From Pseudoalteromonas luteoviolacea H33-S (GTDB lineage Bacteria; Pseudomonadota; Gammaproteobacteria; Enterobacterales; Alteromonadaceae), in contig NZ_AUXY01000104.1 in NCBI RefSeq assembly GCF_001625695.1, positions 1 to 64,000 on the forward strand: a DNA stretch of 64,000 nt, written 5' to 3'. Made by a program: the position numbers and the translations under genes. This document shows, one piece after another, positions 54,642-64,000 of the stretch (its first letter is position 1; each line of letters starts with the position of its first letter). The notes under the pieces are model-generated. The model saw only the letters and a list, made by a program, of their open reading frames with translations. It did not search any database and was not told the origin of the DNA.

Positions 54642-56177
54642 TTAGTCGCTGATTTTCACATACTCTGTACCAAACCAAGTCAAGCTCTTCACTTGTTTTG
54701 AGTTGTTATCAAACTTAATATTAATCGGCCTTATCTTGCTAAATGGACTGCTTCGCTCTGCAAATAAGTTCATAGATATAGGCTGAATAGTAAACTCATA
54801 ATCGTATAACTGCCCGGTTAAAACACCGTGTGAAGACATGGATATGGCCAATTTACTGTACTTGTCTTGACCTTGATAATTGCCAACGAGCTTAACCAAC
54901 TCAGCTTTGGTAGGCTGGTAATCATCTACACCTGACTGCTTTACTAACGCATTAATCCCATCAGCTTGTCTTTGCTGCCTTCTATCTAACAGCCACTGTA
55001 CTCGCTCAGGGTAATCACCTTGGCGCTGTTCAGCCATCTCATCAGCTTTTTCATGTGCTGTTAAATACTGAAAAAACTGCACCATGGTTTTTCTACTCAG
55101 CCAACCTGTCATGTTATCCGAATTAGAAAAAACACCGATCCCCACACCTAAATCAGGCGAAAAGGCCATCACTGTGCGTGCACCTGTATAGCCACCACCA
55201 TGGGTATACACGGTATGACCATCAATATCACACACAGTCCAACCTAATGCATATCCATGACAGGGAAGCTCGTAAGGGTTTCTTGCTTTGGGGTCAAGCT
55301 GAGCAACTGATGTATGAGCTAACTTCATCATGTCACTACTAAATCCTGATTTACGCGCAAGTTCTCGGTTTAACTGTAACTGCAACCACTTCCCCATATC
55401 TCGGGGTGATGCCACTAAGCCACCTGCAGATTGCATTTTTCCATCGGTTTTTGGCGGCACGATATGCCAACCTTTCTCCTCGCCTTGCCAGATATGATTC
55501 CAAGATAAGTGCTTCATTGAAAAGTCAGATGTGCGGGCCGAAGTGTTTACCATTGCCATGGGTGTAAAGATTTCATCCTGCAACCAATCTTGCCATGCTT
55601 TACCTGTTACCTTGTGTAAAATGGCCCCATAAATGTTATAGCCTAGATTGGTGTAGTCGAAACCTTCATCACGCTTAACGCTGTGTTTAGCTAATAATGC
55701 AGGATAGTCTTTATGATCGACCTCCGTCATATAAGCTTCTAGTGTTGTAATACGGTCTGCCTCGACGGGAAACTGATGCGTAAGCAAATCACTCAGCGTC
55801 CAATGATTAGGGTCAACGCCTTCAGGTAGTTTTATATGCGGCCAGTGCTTAGCAATTGTATCATTAAGTTTGAGTATGCCCTGTTTATCTAACTTCGCTG
55901 CAAGTAGCCCCATGTAAGCTTTAGTTTGAGAGGCAATATATATGGGTGTATCCAGCGTCAGTGGCAGCTGAGTATCGATATTACGAATGCCCTGCACATG
56001 ATTTAAAAGCACCTCATTTTTAGTCACAGCAACAACGGCATAGCCTGGTTCTAAACTTGGCACATCCTCGATAAATTGTTTTAATTTTTCTGCTGCCTGC
56101 TGCGGTGTCACCGCATAGCTTAGCTGACTCACACCGATTAAAGAGAGAAATAAAATCGCCTGCGCTTTTTTGCCCAT
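54642..56177 (-). CDS. Class C beta-lactamase-related serine hydrolase
   Basis: A 511-aa exported hydrolase. The signal peptide (to about QLSYA) is followed by a PBP-like domain with SxxK as SQTK (YIASQTKAYMGL) and Y-x-N as YTN (FDYTNLGYNIYG); a third motif HTHGGG-like is in VYTHGGGYTG. A C-terminal lipocalin-like region (about 420-511) is typical of esterase EstB/Pab87-type members. The start is ATG 56177, with AGGAG six bases before it. An AraC regulator gene is transcribed toward it, 66 bp upstream on the same strand, and may regulate it. The substrate is unknown. Confidence 0.85.
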   Translation of the reverse strand: MGKKAQAILFLSLIGVSQLSYAVTPQQAAEKLKQFIEDVPSLEPGYAVVAVTKNEVLLNHVQGIRNIDTQLPLTLDTPIYIASQTKAYMGLLAAKLDKQGILKLNDTIAKHWPHIKLPEGVDPNHWTLSDLLTHQFPVEADRITTLEAYMTEVDHKDYPALLAKHSVKRDEGFDYTNLGYNIYGAILHKVTGKAWQDWLQDEIFTPMAMVNTSARTSDFSMKHLSWNHIWQGEEKGWHIVPPKTDGKMQSAGGLVASPRDMGKWLQLQLNRELARKSGFSSDMMKLAHTSVAQLDPKARNPYELPCHGYALGWTVCDIDGHTVYTHGGGYTGARTVMAFSPDLGVGIGVFSNSDNMTGWLSRKTMVQFFQYLTAHEKADEMAEQRQGDYPERVQWLLDRRQQRQADGINALVKQSGVDDYQPTKAELVKLVGNYQGQDKYSKLAISMSSHGVLTGQLYDYEFTIQPISMNLFAERSSPFSKIRPINIKFDNNSKQVKSLTWFGTEYVKISD

Positions 56178-56245
56178 CACTAACTCCTAACTGTAAAAAA
56201 TAAGCAATAGCATAGCCGCACGCCCAACTATTTTATTGTATGGAT

Positions 56246-57022
56246 TTAACCTGCAATGAATTGCTTGAGTTGGCGCGGTGTAAAGCCAATTTCTTGCTTA
56301 AACAATCGTGTTAAATGGCTTTGATCGCTAAACCCGCTGTCGTTTGCCACCTCTACTAGCATTTTGTTTTTTGAGAGTAGCTGCATCGCGCGAGAGACCT
56401 TGCAACGCTGTTGATATAAGCTGGGCGTACAGCCAAAGTGCTTATGAAAACTTCGCGAGAAATATACAGGATGAACACCAAGTTCTACTGCCAGTTGCGT
56501 TAAATTAAGATTATCGGGAGAGCATTCAATGGACTGCTTTGCTTTTAATAGCCAAGCTACTTTTTGCCGCTCAGTTGTGACGGTACTACCTTGTCTAATG
56601 GCGAGTAAATCCCACAAAAACTGCTGTTGGAATGAATCGTTATTTATCATTACCCCTTTGACTGATTGCTTGATCATTTGCAGTAAAGGTTTGCTTGTGA
56701 GTGGTTGCCAGTGCCAATCTAGCGCAACACCCTCAGCATATTCATCAAAAGCTTGTTTGCTAAAGTTTAATGCAAATATCAGAGTGCCCTGTTTACCATA
56801 TTGATTTGCATGGCCAAATTCAGCCGGCTTGGTGCAAAGACTAGGTGTGTACACTTGCTGCTGCACGCCGCTGCTAGACTCAGCCAAAGCGCCTGACAGC
56901 ACGATAGACAACTGATGTCCCTCATGTTCATGCATCGCCATCGTGCTATTCGCAGGGTAGTAATTTAAACACGCATTTAGCCCAGACGAGACATCTACCC
57001 GCCTTTGCCTTATATCACTCAT
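56246..57022 (-). CDS. AraC family transcriptional regulator
   Basis: A 258-aa regulator. The N-terminal cupin-like sensor has MAMHEHEGHQLSIVLSG. The C-terminal double HTH of AraC type has NLTQLAVELGVHPVYFSRSFHKHFG and VANDSGFSDQSHLTRLFKQEIGFTPRQL, matching the family consensus. It is 66 bp upstream of the serine hydrolase gene on the same strand, so it may be in the same operon or control it. Confidence 0.9.
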   Translation of the reverse strand: MSDIRQRRVDVSSGLNACLNYYPANSTMAMHEHEGHQLSIVLSGALAESSSGVQQQVYTPSLCTKPAEFGHANQYGKQGTLIFALNFSKQAFDEYAEGVALDWHWQPLTSKPLLQMIKQSVKGVMINNDSFQQQFLWDLLAIRQGSTVTTERQKVAWLLKAKQSIECSPDNLNLTQLAVELGVHPVYFSRSFHKHFGCTPSLYQQRCKVSRAMQLLSKNKMLVEVANDSGFSDQSHLTRLFKQEIGFTPRQLKQFIAG

Positions 57023-57463
57023 TATTGTTTTTATTAGTGTATATATGATTGCCCTAGCCTAATCAAAAACACACCGAGCGACAACCTCAACTAGACCAAA
57101 AAGCTAACAATCAATTAATTTTCATACGCTTGACTCTCTTTCCGCCAATAGCACTTTGCTCTTGAACAGGCTGAAAGTTAATAAATGCAAGGTCGAGTTA
57201 CCCAGCCCTCTTTGATTATTTTTTCAAACAAACCTTTCCCTTTGTTTTACATACCTTTACCAACATAAAACAAACAAAAAAAACACAAAAATAAAACATT
57301 TTCAAACCCCGCTTGTTATTTTAATTTTTTTTGTTCGTTCTTTTATATGTGCAAAAAATAATTTTATAACTAGTTATAAATACATTTTAATTTCAAGGAA
57401 ATAACCTTTTAAATTAAAAATAACTTTATTTGAATTAATATAAAACACAAAGAAGGATACAAC
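57023..57463. other. Intergenic region, 441 bp
   Basis: Very AT-rich spacer with long A and T runs (especially 57260-57440) between divergent genes. It should contain the promoters of the AraC and trypsin-like genes. GAAGGA lies shortly before 57464. Confidence 0.45.
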
Positions 57464-58231
57464 ATGAAAAGAAATATTTTAACTTCAATCATTTCAAGCG
57501 CCGTTCTATTTAGTAGCGTTGCAAGCGCAGATATCTCTATTAATAACACTCAAACTAATTCAATCTATGATGGTTTGATTACTAATAGTATTGAAATCAG
57601 TAATAACGTGTACCCTGAAATAGTAATGTTTGGATTTAATGGCTATATTTGTACAGGTACATTCGTTGATTCAAAAACTATTCTTACGGCAGGCCACTGT
57701 GCTGCCTCATCAGAATATAATCCAAATAACATAGAAGTATTAACTGGGGAAGCTAAAGGTCAAAGCCCTTCAAATGTCTATGTGCACCCTAATTATGATG
57801 ATTCAAATTGGCATGGCACTTATCAATACGATCTAGCTGTTCTGAAGTTTGACTCGCCAGTTTCTTCAAGCTACAGAGCATTAGCACCGCAATCAGCCAG
57901 AGCAGTAGCACAACAAAGAGCTGCAATCATTGGCTTTGGGAATAATAACCAAGTAACGAAAACAGGTGCAGGCGTAAAGCGCCTTGGTATTGCTACCGTG
58001 AGCTATGTTGATGGCGCAATGATATATGCTTACGGACATGATGGTAACAGTGGCTCAAATCAAGATTGGACAAGAGGTACATCCTTAACGGGTGGTGGTG
58101 ACTCTGGTGGTCCTATTTTTGCTGCTCAGGGAATTTTAGGCGTAACCAGTGGTGGCTCTGTCGGTAGTGCATTTTGGGTCGATATTCATTCTAACGCCTC
58201 AAAAGCATTCTTAAATCAATATATCCAATAA
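57464..58231 (+). CDS. Secreted trypsin-like serine protease
   Basis: A 255-aa exported S1 protease. The signal peptide ends at about residue 22 (ASA). The catalytic triad is His78 (LTAGHC), Asp123 (YDLAVL) and Ser214 (GGGDSGGPIF). The mature part of about 230 residues has typical chymotrypsin-fold length. It has no obvious zymogen disulfide or PDZ domain. A terminator separates it from the S8 protease gene 61 bp downstream, so it may be partly co-transcribed. Confidence 0.93.
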   Translation: MKRNILTSIISSAVLFSSVASADISINNTQTNSIYDGLITNSIEISNNVYPEIVMFGFNGYICTGTFVDSKTILTAGHCAASSEYNPNNIEVLTGEAKGQSPSNVYVHPNYDDSNWHGTYQYDLAVLKFDSPVSSSYRALAPQSARAVAQQRAAIIGFGNNNQVTKTGAGVKRLGIATVSYVDGAMIYAYGHDGNSGSNQDWTRGTSLTGGGDSGGPIFAAQGILGVTSGGSVGSAFWVDIHSNASKAFLNQYIQ

Positions 58232-58236
58232 CAAAC

Positions 58237-58258
58237 AGCCCCCAAATGGGGGCTTTTT
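58237..58258 (+). terminator. Terminator after trypsin-like protease
   Basis: AGCCCCC / GGGGGCT with loop AAAT, followed by TTTT, 6 bp after the stop. Confidence 0.85.
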
Positions 58259-58292
58259 AATTATACCAATATAAAATATAGGAGGGTTAGTT

Positions 58293-60383
58293 TTGAAAAC
58301 GTTAAAACTTATAACCTTTATCTTGCCACTATCTTGTATATTTGATGCAAGTTCCATGACCGACAGGAATTACAAGGATCGCTGGATTAATCCAAAAGGC
58401 GACCCTCTTTTAAAACACCAATGGAATTTATTAAATAAAAATTTCTCGCAATATAATAATTCACCTAGCGACTTAAACCTCTGGCAAACACATATATGGG
58501 GACATAAAGGAAAGGATATAAAAATTGCAGTCATCGACTCTGGTGTTGACGTTAAACACCCAGAATTAGTTGATAACTTAATTGTTTTTAGTGATATTAA
58601 TTCGTCGGCTACTAATGACGCCCATGGTACCAAGATGGCAGGAATTATCGCTGCTGCAGAAAATGACATTGGCATTCGTGGCGTAGCGCCACAGAGTCAA
58701 ATAGTTTCGTTTTCTGGTATTAATGACTTAGACGATTTTATGGTAAGTCATGGTCTGCATGAAAGCTCATACGATGTTCAAGTGTTCAATCAAAGTTATG
58801 GTTTAGCCTGGTCACATAGTGTGCCATATACCTTAAGCACGCCTGAGTTAAATTATATCGAAATGCAATCCGTGTTAAAAAAAGTCTCTCTTGAAAACCC
58901 AGCAGATAAACGGAGCGCGATATTTGTAAAGTCAGCGGGTAATGGGTATTTACAAAGCAGTGTTTTTTATCTTGATGCGAATGACAATAGAGTCAAAAAA
59001 TATCCAAAAAACAGTAAACCCATTGACGATAATTATTTTTTACCTTGGCAAAATGCTAATTCAGACCATGAAAATGCCAACTATTGGAATATGGTTGTTG
59101 GAGCCGTCAATGCTTTTGGTGAAAGAACGTCTTATTCAACACCTGGCAGCAGTGTATTTATTTCGGCGCCTGGCGGAGATTCATTTAACACAGGTGTTAA
59201 AAATCTTTCAACGACTTTTACCTGCGAACACTTGGAAAAACAAGGCCTTCTAGAGCCTAGCATGTTTATCGGTGATCTAAGGAATGCGCCATTTATCTCA
59301 TGTACTCATAGTAGCCTACTATTAAAGCTACTTGATGTTGAGCAAATTTATATGCAGCGAACTGGCGCAAAAAGCATTGATTTAGGGCTGATCTACACAT
59401 TACCAGAGTTTAAGTCGATTGAAGCGACATTAACTGCTCAAGAACACCAAGTGATTGAACAGTTGATTTTGATGCAAATAATAAATCCGCAGTTTAGCAG
59501 TGTACAAGGTCATGGATCACTGCTGTCATACATCGCTGAACAGTCAGATTTTAGCTATGCAATAGATGGGACTTCTTCAGCTGCTGCTAATGCAACTGGT
59601 GCGGTTGCTTTGTTAATGTCGGCAGCGAATATGCAAAATCATCAGTTATCATCTCGTGATATACGCCATTTATTAGCAAATACCGCTACAAGAATAGACC
59701 CTAATCAGAGTGCTATTTCGGTTAACGGTATTGTTGGATTAGAAGGTTGGTCTAAAAATGCTGCTGGTCATTGGTATAGCCCTCATTATGGATTTGGGTT
59801 AATTGATGTTGATAAGGCTGTGGAACTAATAAGACGATACACCATCGAAAATTTACCCAGTGACTTAGTTGAATCGACTTGGGCCTCTTCGGCCTTGAAC
59901 CTATCAGAGATTAAAATACCGGATTCTCAACAGACGGTGACGTCGGTCATTACTGTCAATGATGAACTGTTTATTGAAGCGGTGCAGGTTAGGTTAGATA
60001 TTGCCCACAGCCGTATATCAGATTTGAAAATAGAGCTGGAATCACCCAGTGGGACCCGCAGTATTTTAATGTCGCCCTTTGGTAATTTAAACGGTCAAGC
60101 TTTGAGCTCTGTCATTAATGGCATGCCAAGTACGCAGGGCTATGACGATCACTTGATGCTGAGCTACAAGTTCTGGAATGAGAAGGCCAATGCCGAACAT
60201 GGTCAGTGGAAGTTGCATGTGACGGATATGAGCGCTGCGCATCGCAGTTTTCAATTATCAGGTCGCCATGGCAATGAGGATGTCGTTATGGATAATAATG
60301 AGCAAGCAGGCAGCCTAAACAGCTGGTCAATTCGCATCATAGGCCATCAAGAAAAGATCAGTAAAAATAAAAGATTAAATTAA
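58293..60383 (+). CDS. Secreted subtilisin-like protease with P domain, copy 2 with insertion
   Basis: A 696-aa paralogue of the 40299 protease. The start is TTG 58293 with GGAGGG six bases before it. After a signal peptide, TDRNYKDRW matches TDRDYEHRW of the other copy. The triad is Asp82 (VIDSGVD), His111 (AHGTKMAG) and Ser428 (IDGTSSAAA). It has about 90 more residues between SAPGG and the Ser than the other copy, with two extra Cys. The C-terminal P domain ends GSLNSWSIRIIGH. Cell location is outside or periplasmic. It is downstream of a trypsin-like gene. Confidence 0.93.
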   Translation: MKTLKLITFILPLSCIFDASSMTDRNYKDRWINPKGDPLLKHQWNLLNKNFSQYNNSPSDLNLWQTHIWGHKGKDIKIAVIDSGVDVKHPELVDNLIVFSDINSSATNDAHGTKMAGIIAAAENDIGIRGVAPQSQIVSFSGINDLDDFMVSHGLHESSYDVQVFNQSYGLAWSHSVPYTLSTPELNYIEMQSVLKKVSLENPADKRSAIFVKSAGNGYLQSSVFYLDANDNRVKKYPKNSKPIDDNYFLPWQNANSDHENANYWNMVVGAVNAFGERTSYSTPGSSVFISAPGGDSFNTGVKNLSTTFTCEHLEKQGLLEPSMFIGDLRNAPFISCTHSSLLLKLLDVEQIYMQRTGAKSIDLGLIYTLPEFKSIEATLTAQEHQVIEQLILMQIINPQFSSVQGHGSLLSYIAEQSDFSYAIDGTSSAAANATGAVALLMSAANMQNHQLSSRDIRHLLANTATRIDPNQSAISVNGIVGLEGWSKNAAGHWYSPHYGFGLIDVDKAVELIRRYTIENLPSDLVESTWASSALNLSEIKIPDSQQTVTSVITVNDELFIEAVQVRLDIAHSRISDLKIELESPSGTRSILMSPFGNLNGQALSSVINGMPSTQGYDDHLMLSYKFWNEKANAEHGQWKLHVTDMSAAHRSFQLSGRHGNEDVVMDNNEQAGSLNSWSIRIIGHQEKISKNKRLN

Positions 60384-60711
60384 CTATCTTAGGTTAACAT
60401 TAATCAGTAAGAGCACCTTATCAGCACGTTGGCGGTTTGAGTTATTCTACCGCCAACTTTTTGTATATCTACCTGAATTGATGGCTGTAATCATGATGAA
60501 CAGAGCGAATGATTTTCTATATGCACTGCGCTCTATCCACCAATAAGGCTTTGCCCTAGATTAATAAAAAGTGCACAAAACCCTATTAAACATTGATTTT
60601 TATAGATAAATTTTCTATCCATTTTCTATTTAGCTAAAAATAGGTTTTAAATAAGACCCAATTGGCACTGGCATTTAAGATGCTGTAAAACTAAAACAGG
60701 GCCTCTTATTT
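60384..60711. other. Intergenic region, 328 bp
   Basis: Contains the S8 protease terminator at 60428-60464; the remainder is AT-rich and should hold the promoter of the lipoprotein gene. No small gene seen. Confidence 0.45.
60428..60464 (+). terminator. Terminator after S8 protease copy 2
   Basis: GTTGGCGGT / ACCGCCAAC with a 12-base loop, followed by TTTTTG. Confidence 0.85.
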
Positions 60712-61830
60712 ATGAAACTTAAAACACTAACACATGTTATTTCTCTTATGTTGATAACAGGTTGCACAACACAAATAGAACGTATAGAAAACCCTGAACT
60801 TACAAAAAATAAAAAAGGCGCTTATACCAACTTATTCCCAAGTCATTTTACCGATAATGGCCCCCACCATATCAATGATGATTTAGATCTCCTTAAGCCT
60901 GAAGAAAAAAAGGTGATTGAAAGAGCATTTTTAGATCCAGTCCCTTCGCATAAATACAGTAAGAGTTATGGCTACAACTTCAATGATTTGGTTTATTCAA
61001 GTATTGAAATTAGCCCAGATAGAAGAGGTGAATTAACCTGGTTAGGCCATGCCAGCTTTTTAATCCAACAAATGAATAATGACGCCTTAGTTACCGACCC
61101 TGTATTTCATGAATTCGATGGCTTTTTAGGTTGGTTAGGACAGCAATTGAGCACCTCATTTGTTCGATTGGGAGAAGCCCCTGTCAACGCTAAAGAGCTG
61201 GATTTTGTATCTGGCGTACTGATCTCTCATGACCATTTTGATCACTTAAGTAACACTACGCTTAATGAATTTAGTAAAAATACACAATTATATTTGCCTT
61301 TGGACAGTGCCAGCGATATTGACTACGAAAATGGGCCAATAACCGAAATGGACTGGTACACTCATACTCAGCACAATAAAACGCAAGTGCACTTTTTACC
61401 AAGTAACCATAACTCCTCTAGAGGGATGTTTGATACCGATCACAGCTTATGGGGCAGCTGGATGCTAGATGATGGGAAATACAAAGTATATTTTGCTGGT
61501 GATACCGGTTACAGCGACGTATTCAAAGATATTCGAAAAAAAATGGGCCCAATGGACGTTTGCTTGATGCCAATCGTCGCCTATCATGAAAGTAAAAGAC
61601 GTGTACACATGTCTCCAGAAGATGCTATAAAAGCTGCCGATGATTTAGGCTGTAAGGTATTTATTCCATGGGGCTATGGCACATGGACTTTAGGGTGTGA
61701 ACATGTCCATGAACCTCTTAGACGGCTCGCGTTGGCAGCAGAGCAAACGCCACCCAACTTCATTATAAAAACGCTAAAAATGGGGGAAAGCTTTAACTAT
61801 CACACCCTACTTAACACAGCCAAAAATTAA
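60712..61830 (+). CDS. MBL-fold lipoprotein (UlaG/NAPE-PLD-like)
   Basis: A 372-aa outer- or inner-membrane lipoprotein. The lipobox is LITGC with Cys18. The metallo-beta-lactamase domain starts LTWLGHASFLI; the metal motif is HDHFDH (His173, Asp174, His175, Asp177, His178). Later ligands are in SNHNSSRGM and FAGDTGYSDVF, and the C-terminal region carries WGYGTWTLG. This combination is characteristic of NAPE-PLD/UlaG-type hydrolases. The substrate is unknown (a phospholipid or phosphodiester is possible). It is convergent with a CadC-like regulator gene 25 bp away. Confidence 0.88.
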   Translation: MKLKTLTHVISLMLITGCTTQIERIENPELTKNKKGAYTNLFPSHFTDNGPHHINDDLDLLKPEEKKVIERAFLDPVPSHKYSKSYGYNFNDLVYSSIEISPDRRGELTWLGHASFLIQQMNNDALVTDPVFHEFDGFLGWLGQQLSTSFVRLGEAPVNAKELDFVSGVLISHDHFDHLSNTTLNEFSKNTQLYLPLDSASDIDYENGPITEMDWYTHTQHNKTQVHFLPSNHNSSRGMFDTDHSLWGSWMLDDGKYKVYFAGDTGYSDVFKDIRKKMGPMDVCLMPIVAYHESKRRVHMSPEDAIKAADDLGCKVFIPWGYGTWTLGCEHVHEPLRRLALAAEQTPPNFIIKTLKMGESFNYHTLLNTAKN

Positions 61831-61855
61831 TTAAAAACCGTCATATTTTGATGAC

Positions 61856-63694
61856 TTAGTTAACCGCTAGGTCATCAAAATACCCAACTTCACTCAGCTC
61901 AATACGGTGTTTCTCAATCCAAAACTTTGAGGCATGTATTTTGATGTAATTTTGATATTCAATTACTTTAAGTTCATTCATATACGGCTTCATTTGATAA
62001 AGTAACAGAGCACTATGTAGGGCGTTATTATGCTCATAGCTTAATCTCGCACTATCAAATGCCTGCTTCGCAGCTTGTATTGCTCCCCTGAAATCTTGCT
62101 GTGCACGTAATACCCTCGCTTTTTGATTAAGATTAAAACTACTTTCTGGCTGCGTTTTGAAAAGACCAATAGCCTCTTCCCACCTATTTTGTTCAATATA
62201 CCAAGACAGTAAATCTTCAATACTGCTTTCATAAATCCACTGATATTTGGCAAGTTTGTTTAGACCAAGCAGTTTTAAAAAATAAGACTCCGCTTCAACC
62301 TTACTCGGTGAAAATAACGCCAAGTGATAATGAATAACCGCAAAGTGTGCTTGTTCAATTTCATGCGCGATCAACAGAGATTTGGCAGTATTTAAGTATT
62401 GATAACGGTTTACCAAGTCGCCTAGTTTATGAGATAAAATCGACCCCGTCGTTTGCGCTTTAACCTCTGACAATACATCACCACTTTGCCTCGCATGCTC
62501 ACTCGCATTACTAATATGATGTTGTAGCTGGCTAGTATTATGCTGCGCATAAGCCAACCACGCCAAGGCTAACTCTATATTATGAGCAACCTTTGAATAG
62601 GGCGTTTCAGCTAATAATACCAATGCTTGTTTATAGTATCGTTCGGCATGCTGGTAAGCATGTTGCTGATGAAAAATGCCACCTTTAAGATATAAAGCTA
62701 ATGCAGTATAAGGGGAGTTTTTTTGCAGCTTGGATTCAATAAGCAGCTTTTCAATCAATGCCCTAGCAACATCAAAGTTTTGATGAGTTATTTCTTGCTT
62801 TATCAAATGGTAAATAACTGATAAATCATCTGGTTGACGCTCTAAAAGCAACTGTAGTTTTGCAGCCAATAATGCTGAGTTGGGCTCGTTTAGGTATCCC
62901 GAACTTTGTACATTACCAATGGTTTTATCAAGCGCATTCGTCATTAACGCTTCATTCTTTGCAAGAATATAACCGTGCCACTCACGTTCTGCACCCAGCA
63001 ACTTATATTCAACCACCATTTGCTCATCTAATTGCGATACATACCCGGATAGTAATATTGCTGTATTATTGAGCTGGGTCTGCTCTCTAACCTTATCTGA
63101 ATAGCGAAATACAACATCTGTATCTATGCCATGGTCATCGCTTTGAAAAAGCTTATTACGAGTGAGCAAAGTGTCAATACGATCAACTTGTAACTCATCC
63201 AAAGCTTCTGAAAATGAAAAGGGGATAACGTAAACCTGCCCCTTCAATTGTTTATTAGAAAGGGAACCGTTAGAAGACAATCCAAAAAATAAAACAAAAA
63301 TAATAACTAAGAGCAACGTAATAACAGAATAAAGATAATATGACGATGTATACCATTTATTCATTAACTGAACTGGGGCTTTTTCCTCATTTTTCAGTTC
63401 TTTGGGCTCAAATGACAACTGCCACACGTAACCCTTTTTAGAAAATGTTGTTATCGCACCATTTCCAAAAACACGGCGAAGATGGCTAATATTTTGAAAA
63501 ACAACCTGTTCAGAAACAACCTGCTCGCCCCACACCTCATCGAGGATCCTGTCTTTACTTAGAATTTTGTCTTTATTTTTAATAAATAAAGCTAATAACT
63601 TAGCTTCATTACTTTTTAAATCTATCGGCTTATCGTTTTGGTAGAGCGTAAAAGTATCATCATCAAAATAGTACTTTTCAAAATAATAGTGCAT
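61856..63694 (-). CDS. CadC-like membrane transcriptional regulator with helical repeats
   Basis: A 612-aa one-component regulator. An OmpR/CadC-type winged helix (about 5-95; ILSKDRILDEVWG, QNISHLRRVFG) is followed by a membrane helix (about 112-137) and a periplasmic part with helical TPR-like repeats (about 270-600, e.g. ALYLKGGIFHQQHAYQHAERYYKQAL). There is no FlgO-like module as in the 29572 gene. The signal is unknown. It is convergent with the MBL lipoprotein gene, so it could also regulate genes on the other side of the window edge. Confidence 0.85.
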   Translation of the reverse strand: MHYYFEKYYFDDDTFTLYQNDKPIDLKSNEAKLLALFIKNKDKILSKDRILDEVWGEQVVSEQVVFQNISHLRRVFGNGAITTFSKKGYVWQLSFEPKELKNEEKAPVQLMNKWYTSSYYLYSVITLLLVIIFVLFFGLSSNGSLSNKQLKGQVYVIPFSFSEALDELQVDRIDTLLTRNKLFQSDDHGIDTDVVFRYSDKVREQTQLNNTAILLSGYVSQLDEQMVVEYKLLGAEREWHGYILAKNEALMTNALDKTIGNVQSSGYLNEPNSALLAAKLQLLLERQPDDLSVIYHLIKQEITHQNFDVARALIEKLLIESKLQKNSPYTALALYLKGGIFHQQHAYQHAERYYKQALVLLAETPYSKVAHNIELALAWLAYAQHNTSQLQHHISNASEHARQSGDVLSEVKAQTTGSILSHKLGDLVNRYQYLNTAKSLLIAHEIEQAHFAVIHYHLALFSPSKVEAESYFLKLLGLNKLAKYQWIYESSIEDLLSWYIEQNRWEEAIGLFKTQPESSFNLNQKARVLRAQQDFRGAIQAAKQAFDSARLSYEHNNALHSALLLYQMKPYMNELKVIEYQNYIKIHASKFWIEKHRIELSEVGYFDDLAVN

Positions 63695-63856
63695 AAGTAA
63701 TCATTATTTTTATCGTATATGACTTATCACAAAGGCAGGAAGTACCCTGTGGACTCCGCATTATCAACAATCGAACAATAAATTACTAGGATAATTATTA
63801 AGTTAGTGGTGATTATTAAATGAGTGGTAGAGAAAAGAGCAAGCCTTAAAAACAAG

Positions 63857-63880
63857 GATCCTGATCTGCGTCAGGATGAC
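63857..63880. repeat. Short intergenic hairpin
   Basis: ATCCTGA / TCAGGAT (63859-63865 / 63872-63878) with loop TCTGCG. It may be one of a family of small intergenic repeats; only one copy is in this window. Confidence 0.4.
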
Positions 63881-63902
63881 AAATTATGAATGCATAACCT
63901 AT

Positions 63903-63921
63903 AAAGGGGTCTGGCCCCTTT
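63903..63921 (-). terminator. Hairpin after the edge gene
   Basis: AAAGGGG / CCCCTTT, just past the stop of the partial minus-strand gene. T-run weak. Confidence 0.45.
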
Positions 63922-63923
63922 GC

Positions 63924-64000
63924 TCACATCTCGTATTGCTTCAAAATCGCGAGCATATCATCTGGAATGGCCGCTTTTTGCCCTGTTTTCATATTAAACA
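63924..64000 (-). CDS. Partial CDS, C-terminal end of unidentified protein
   Basis: The last 24 codons of a minus-strand gene that enters from the window edge. It reads FNMKTGQKAAIPDDMLAILK and ends QYEM. The pattern is like the ends of some acyl-CoA thioesterases, but there is too little to call a family. Confidence 0.5.
   Translation of the reverse strand, partial: FNMKTGQKAAIPDDMLAILKQYEM

Overview
The window looks like chromosome of a marine gammaproteobacterium of the Alteromonadales, most likely Pseudoalteromonas. This rests on the moderately AT-rich sequence, a stand-alone two-domain ArgA under paired ARG boxes, secreted S8/P-domain proteases, several CadC-like regulators and a KLKLN-type peptide precursor. 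That assignment is inference. I see no rRNA, tRNA or CRISPR array.

Layout. 0-8.6 kb: small zinc-ribbon membrane protein, an isolated sdhC-sdhD pair whose two heme-ligand positions are substituted, an AbgT transporter, a secreted Cys/His protein, a lone flagellin with an enlarged centre, a VC0807-like membrane protein and argA. 8.9-10.2 kb: two tandem copies of a secreted six-cysteine peptide followed by a membrane-anchored glutaredoxin. 10.3-22.4 kb: FAD oxidase with a membrane LytTR regulator, TAP-like peptidase, DUF3592-like protein, NarL-type two-component pair, acyltransferase, cystine symporter, and an HxlR/SDR/bicupin module. 22.5-27.1 kb: a 4.28 kb cassette with two overlapping P-loop ATPase genes, bounded by 57-bp direct repeats copied from the 3' end of a small host gene. 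This is the best candidate for an undescribed, possibly defensive, system.

27-42 kb: an unknown membrane protein, sodC, a CadC-like TPR regulator, a PD40 secreted protein, a three-gene microcin-like operon (40-aa peptide, 53-aa peptide with a double-glycine leader, 200-aa membrane protein), an NHL-propeller/small protein/chemoreceptor operon, a coiled-coil membrane protein and an S8 protease. 42-50.5 kb: DUF6172 protein, secreted protein, speD-speE behind a possible polyproline leader peptide, an ABC exporter, a convergent Cys-rich RiPP precursor, a broken RAYT transposase with REP-like hairpins, and a serine hydrolase. 50.6-64 kb: parvulin, small proteins, a periplasmic binding protein, a local array of hairpin-rich repeats (54.2-54.56 kb), a second serine hydrolase with an AraC regulator, a trypsin-like protease next to a second S8 protease, a lipoprotein MBL hydrolase and a second CadC-like regulator.

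The window mixes housekeeping genes (argA, speDE, ppiC, sodC) with accessory modules for secretion, peptide production, signalling and possible defence. Starts were moved from the longest reading frame wherever a downstream start has a clearly better ribosome binding site; each case is noted.
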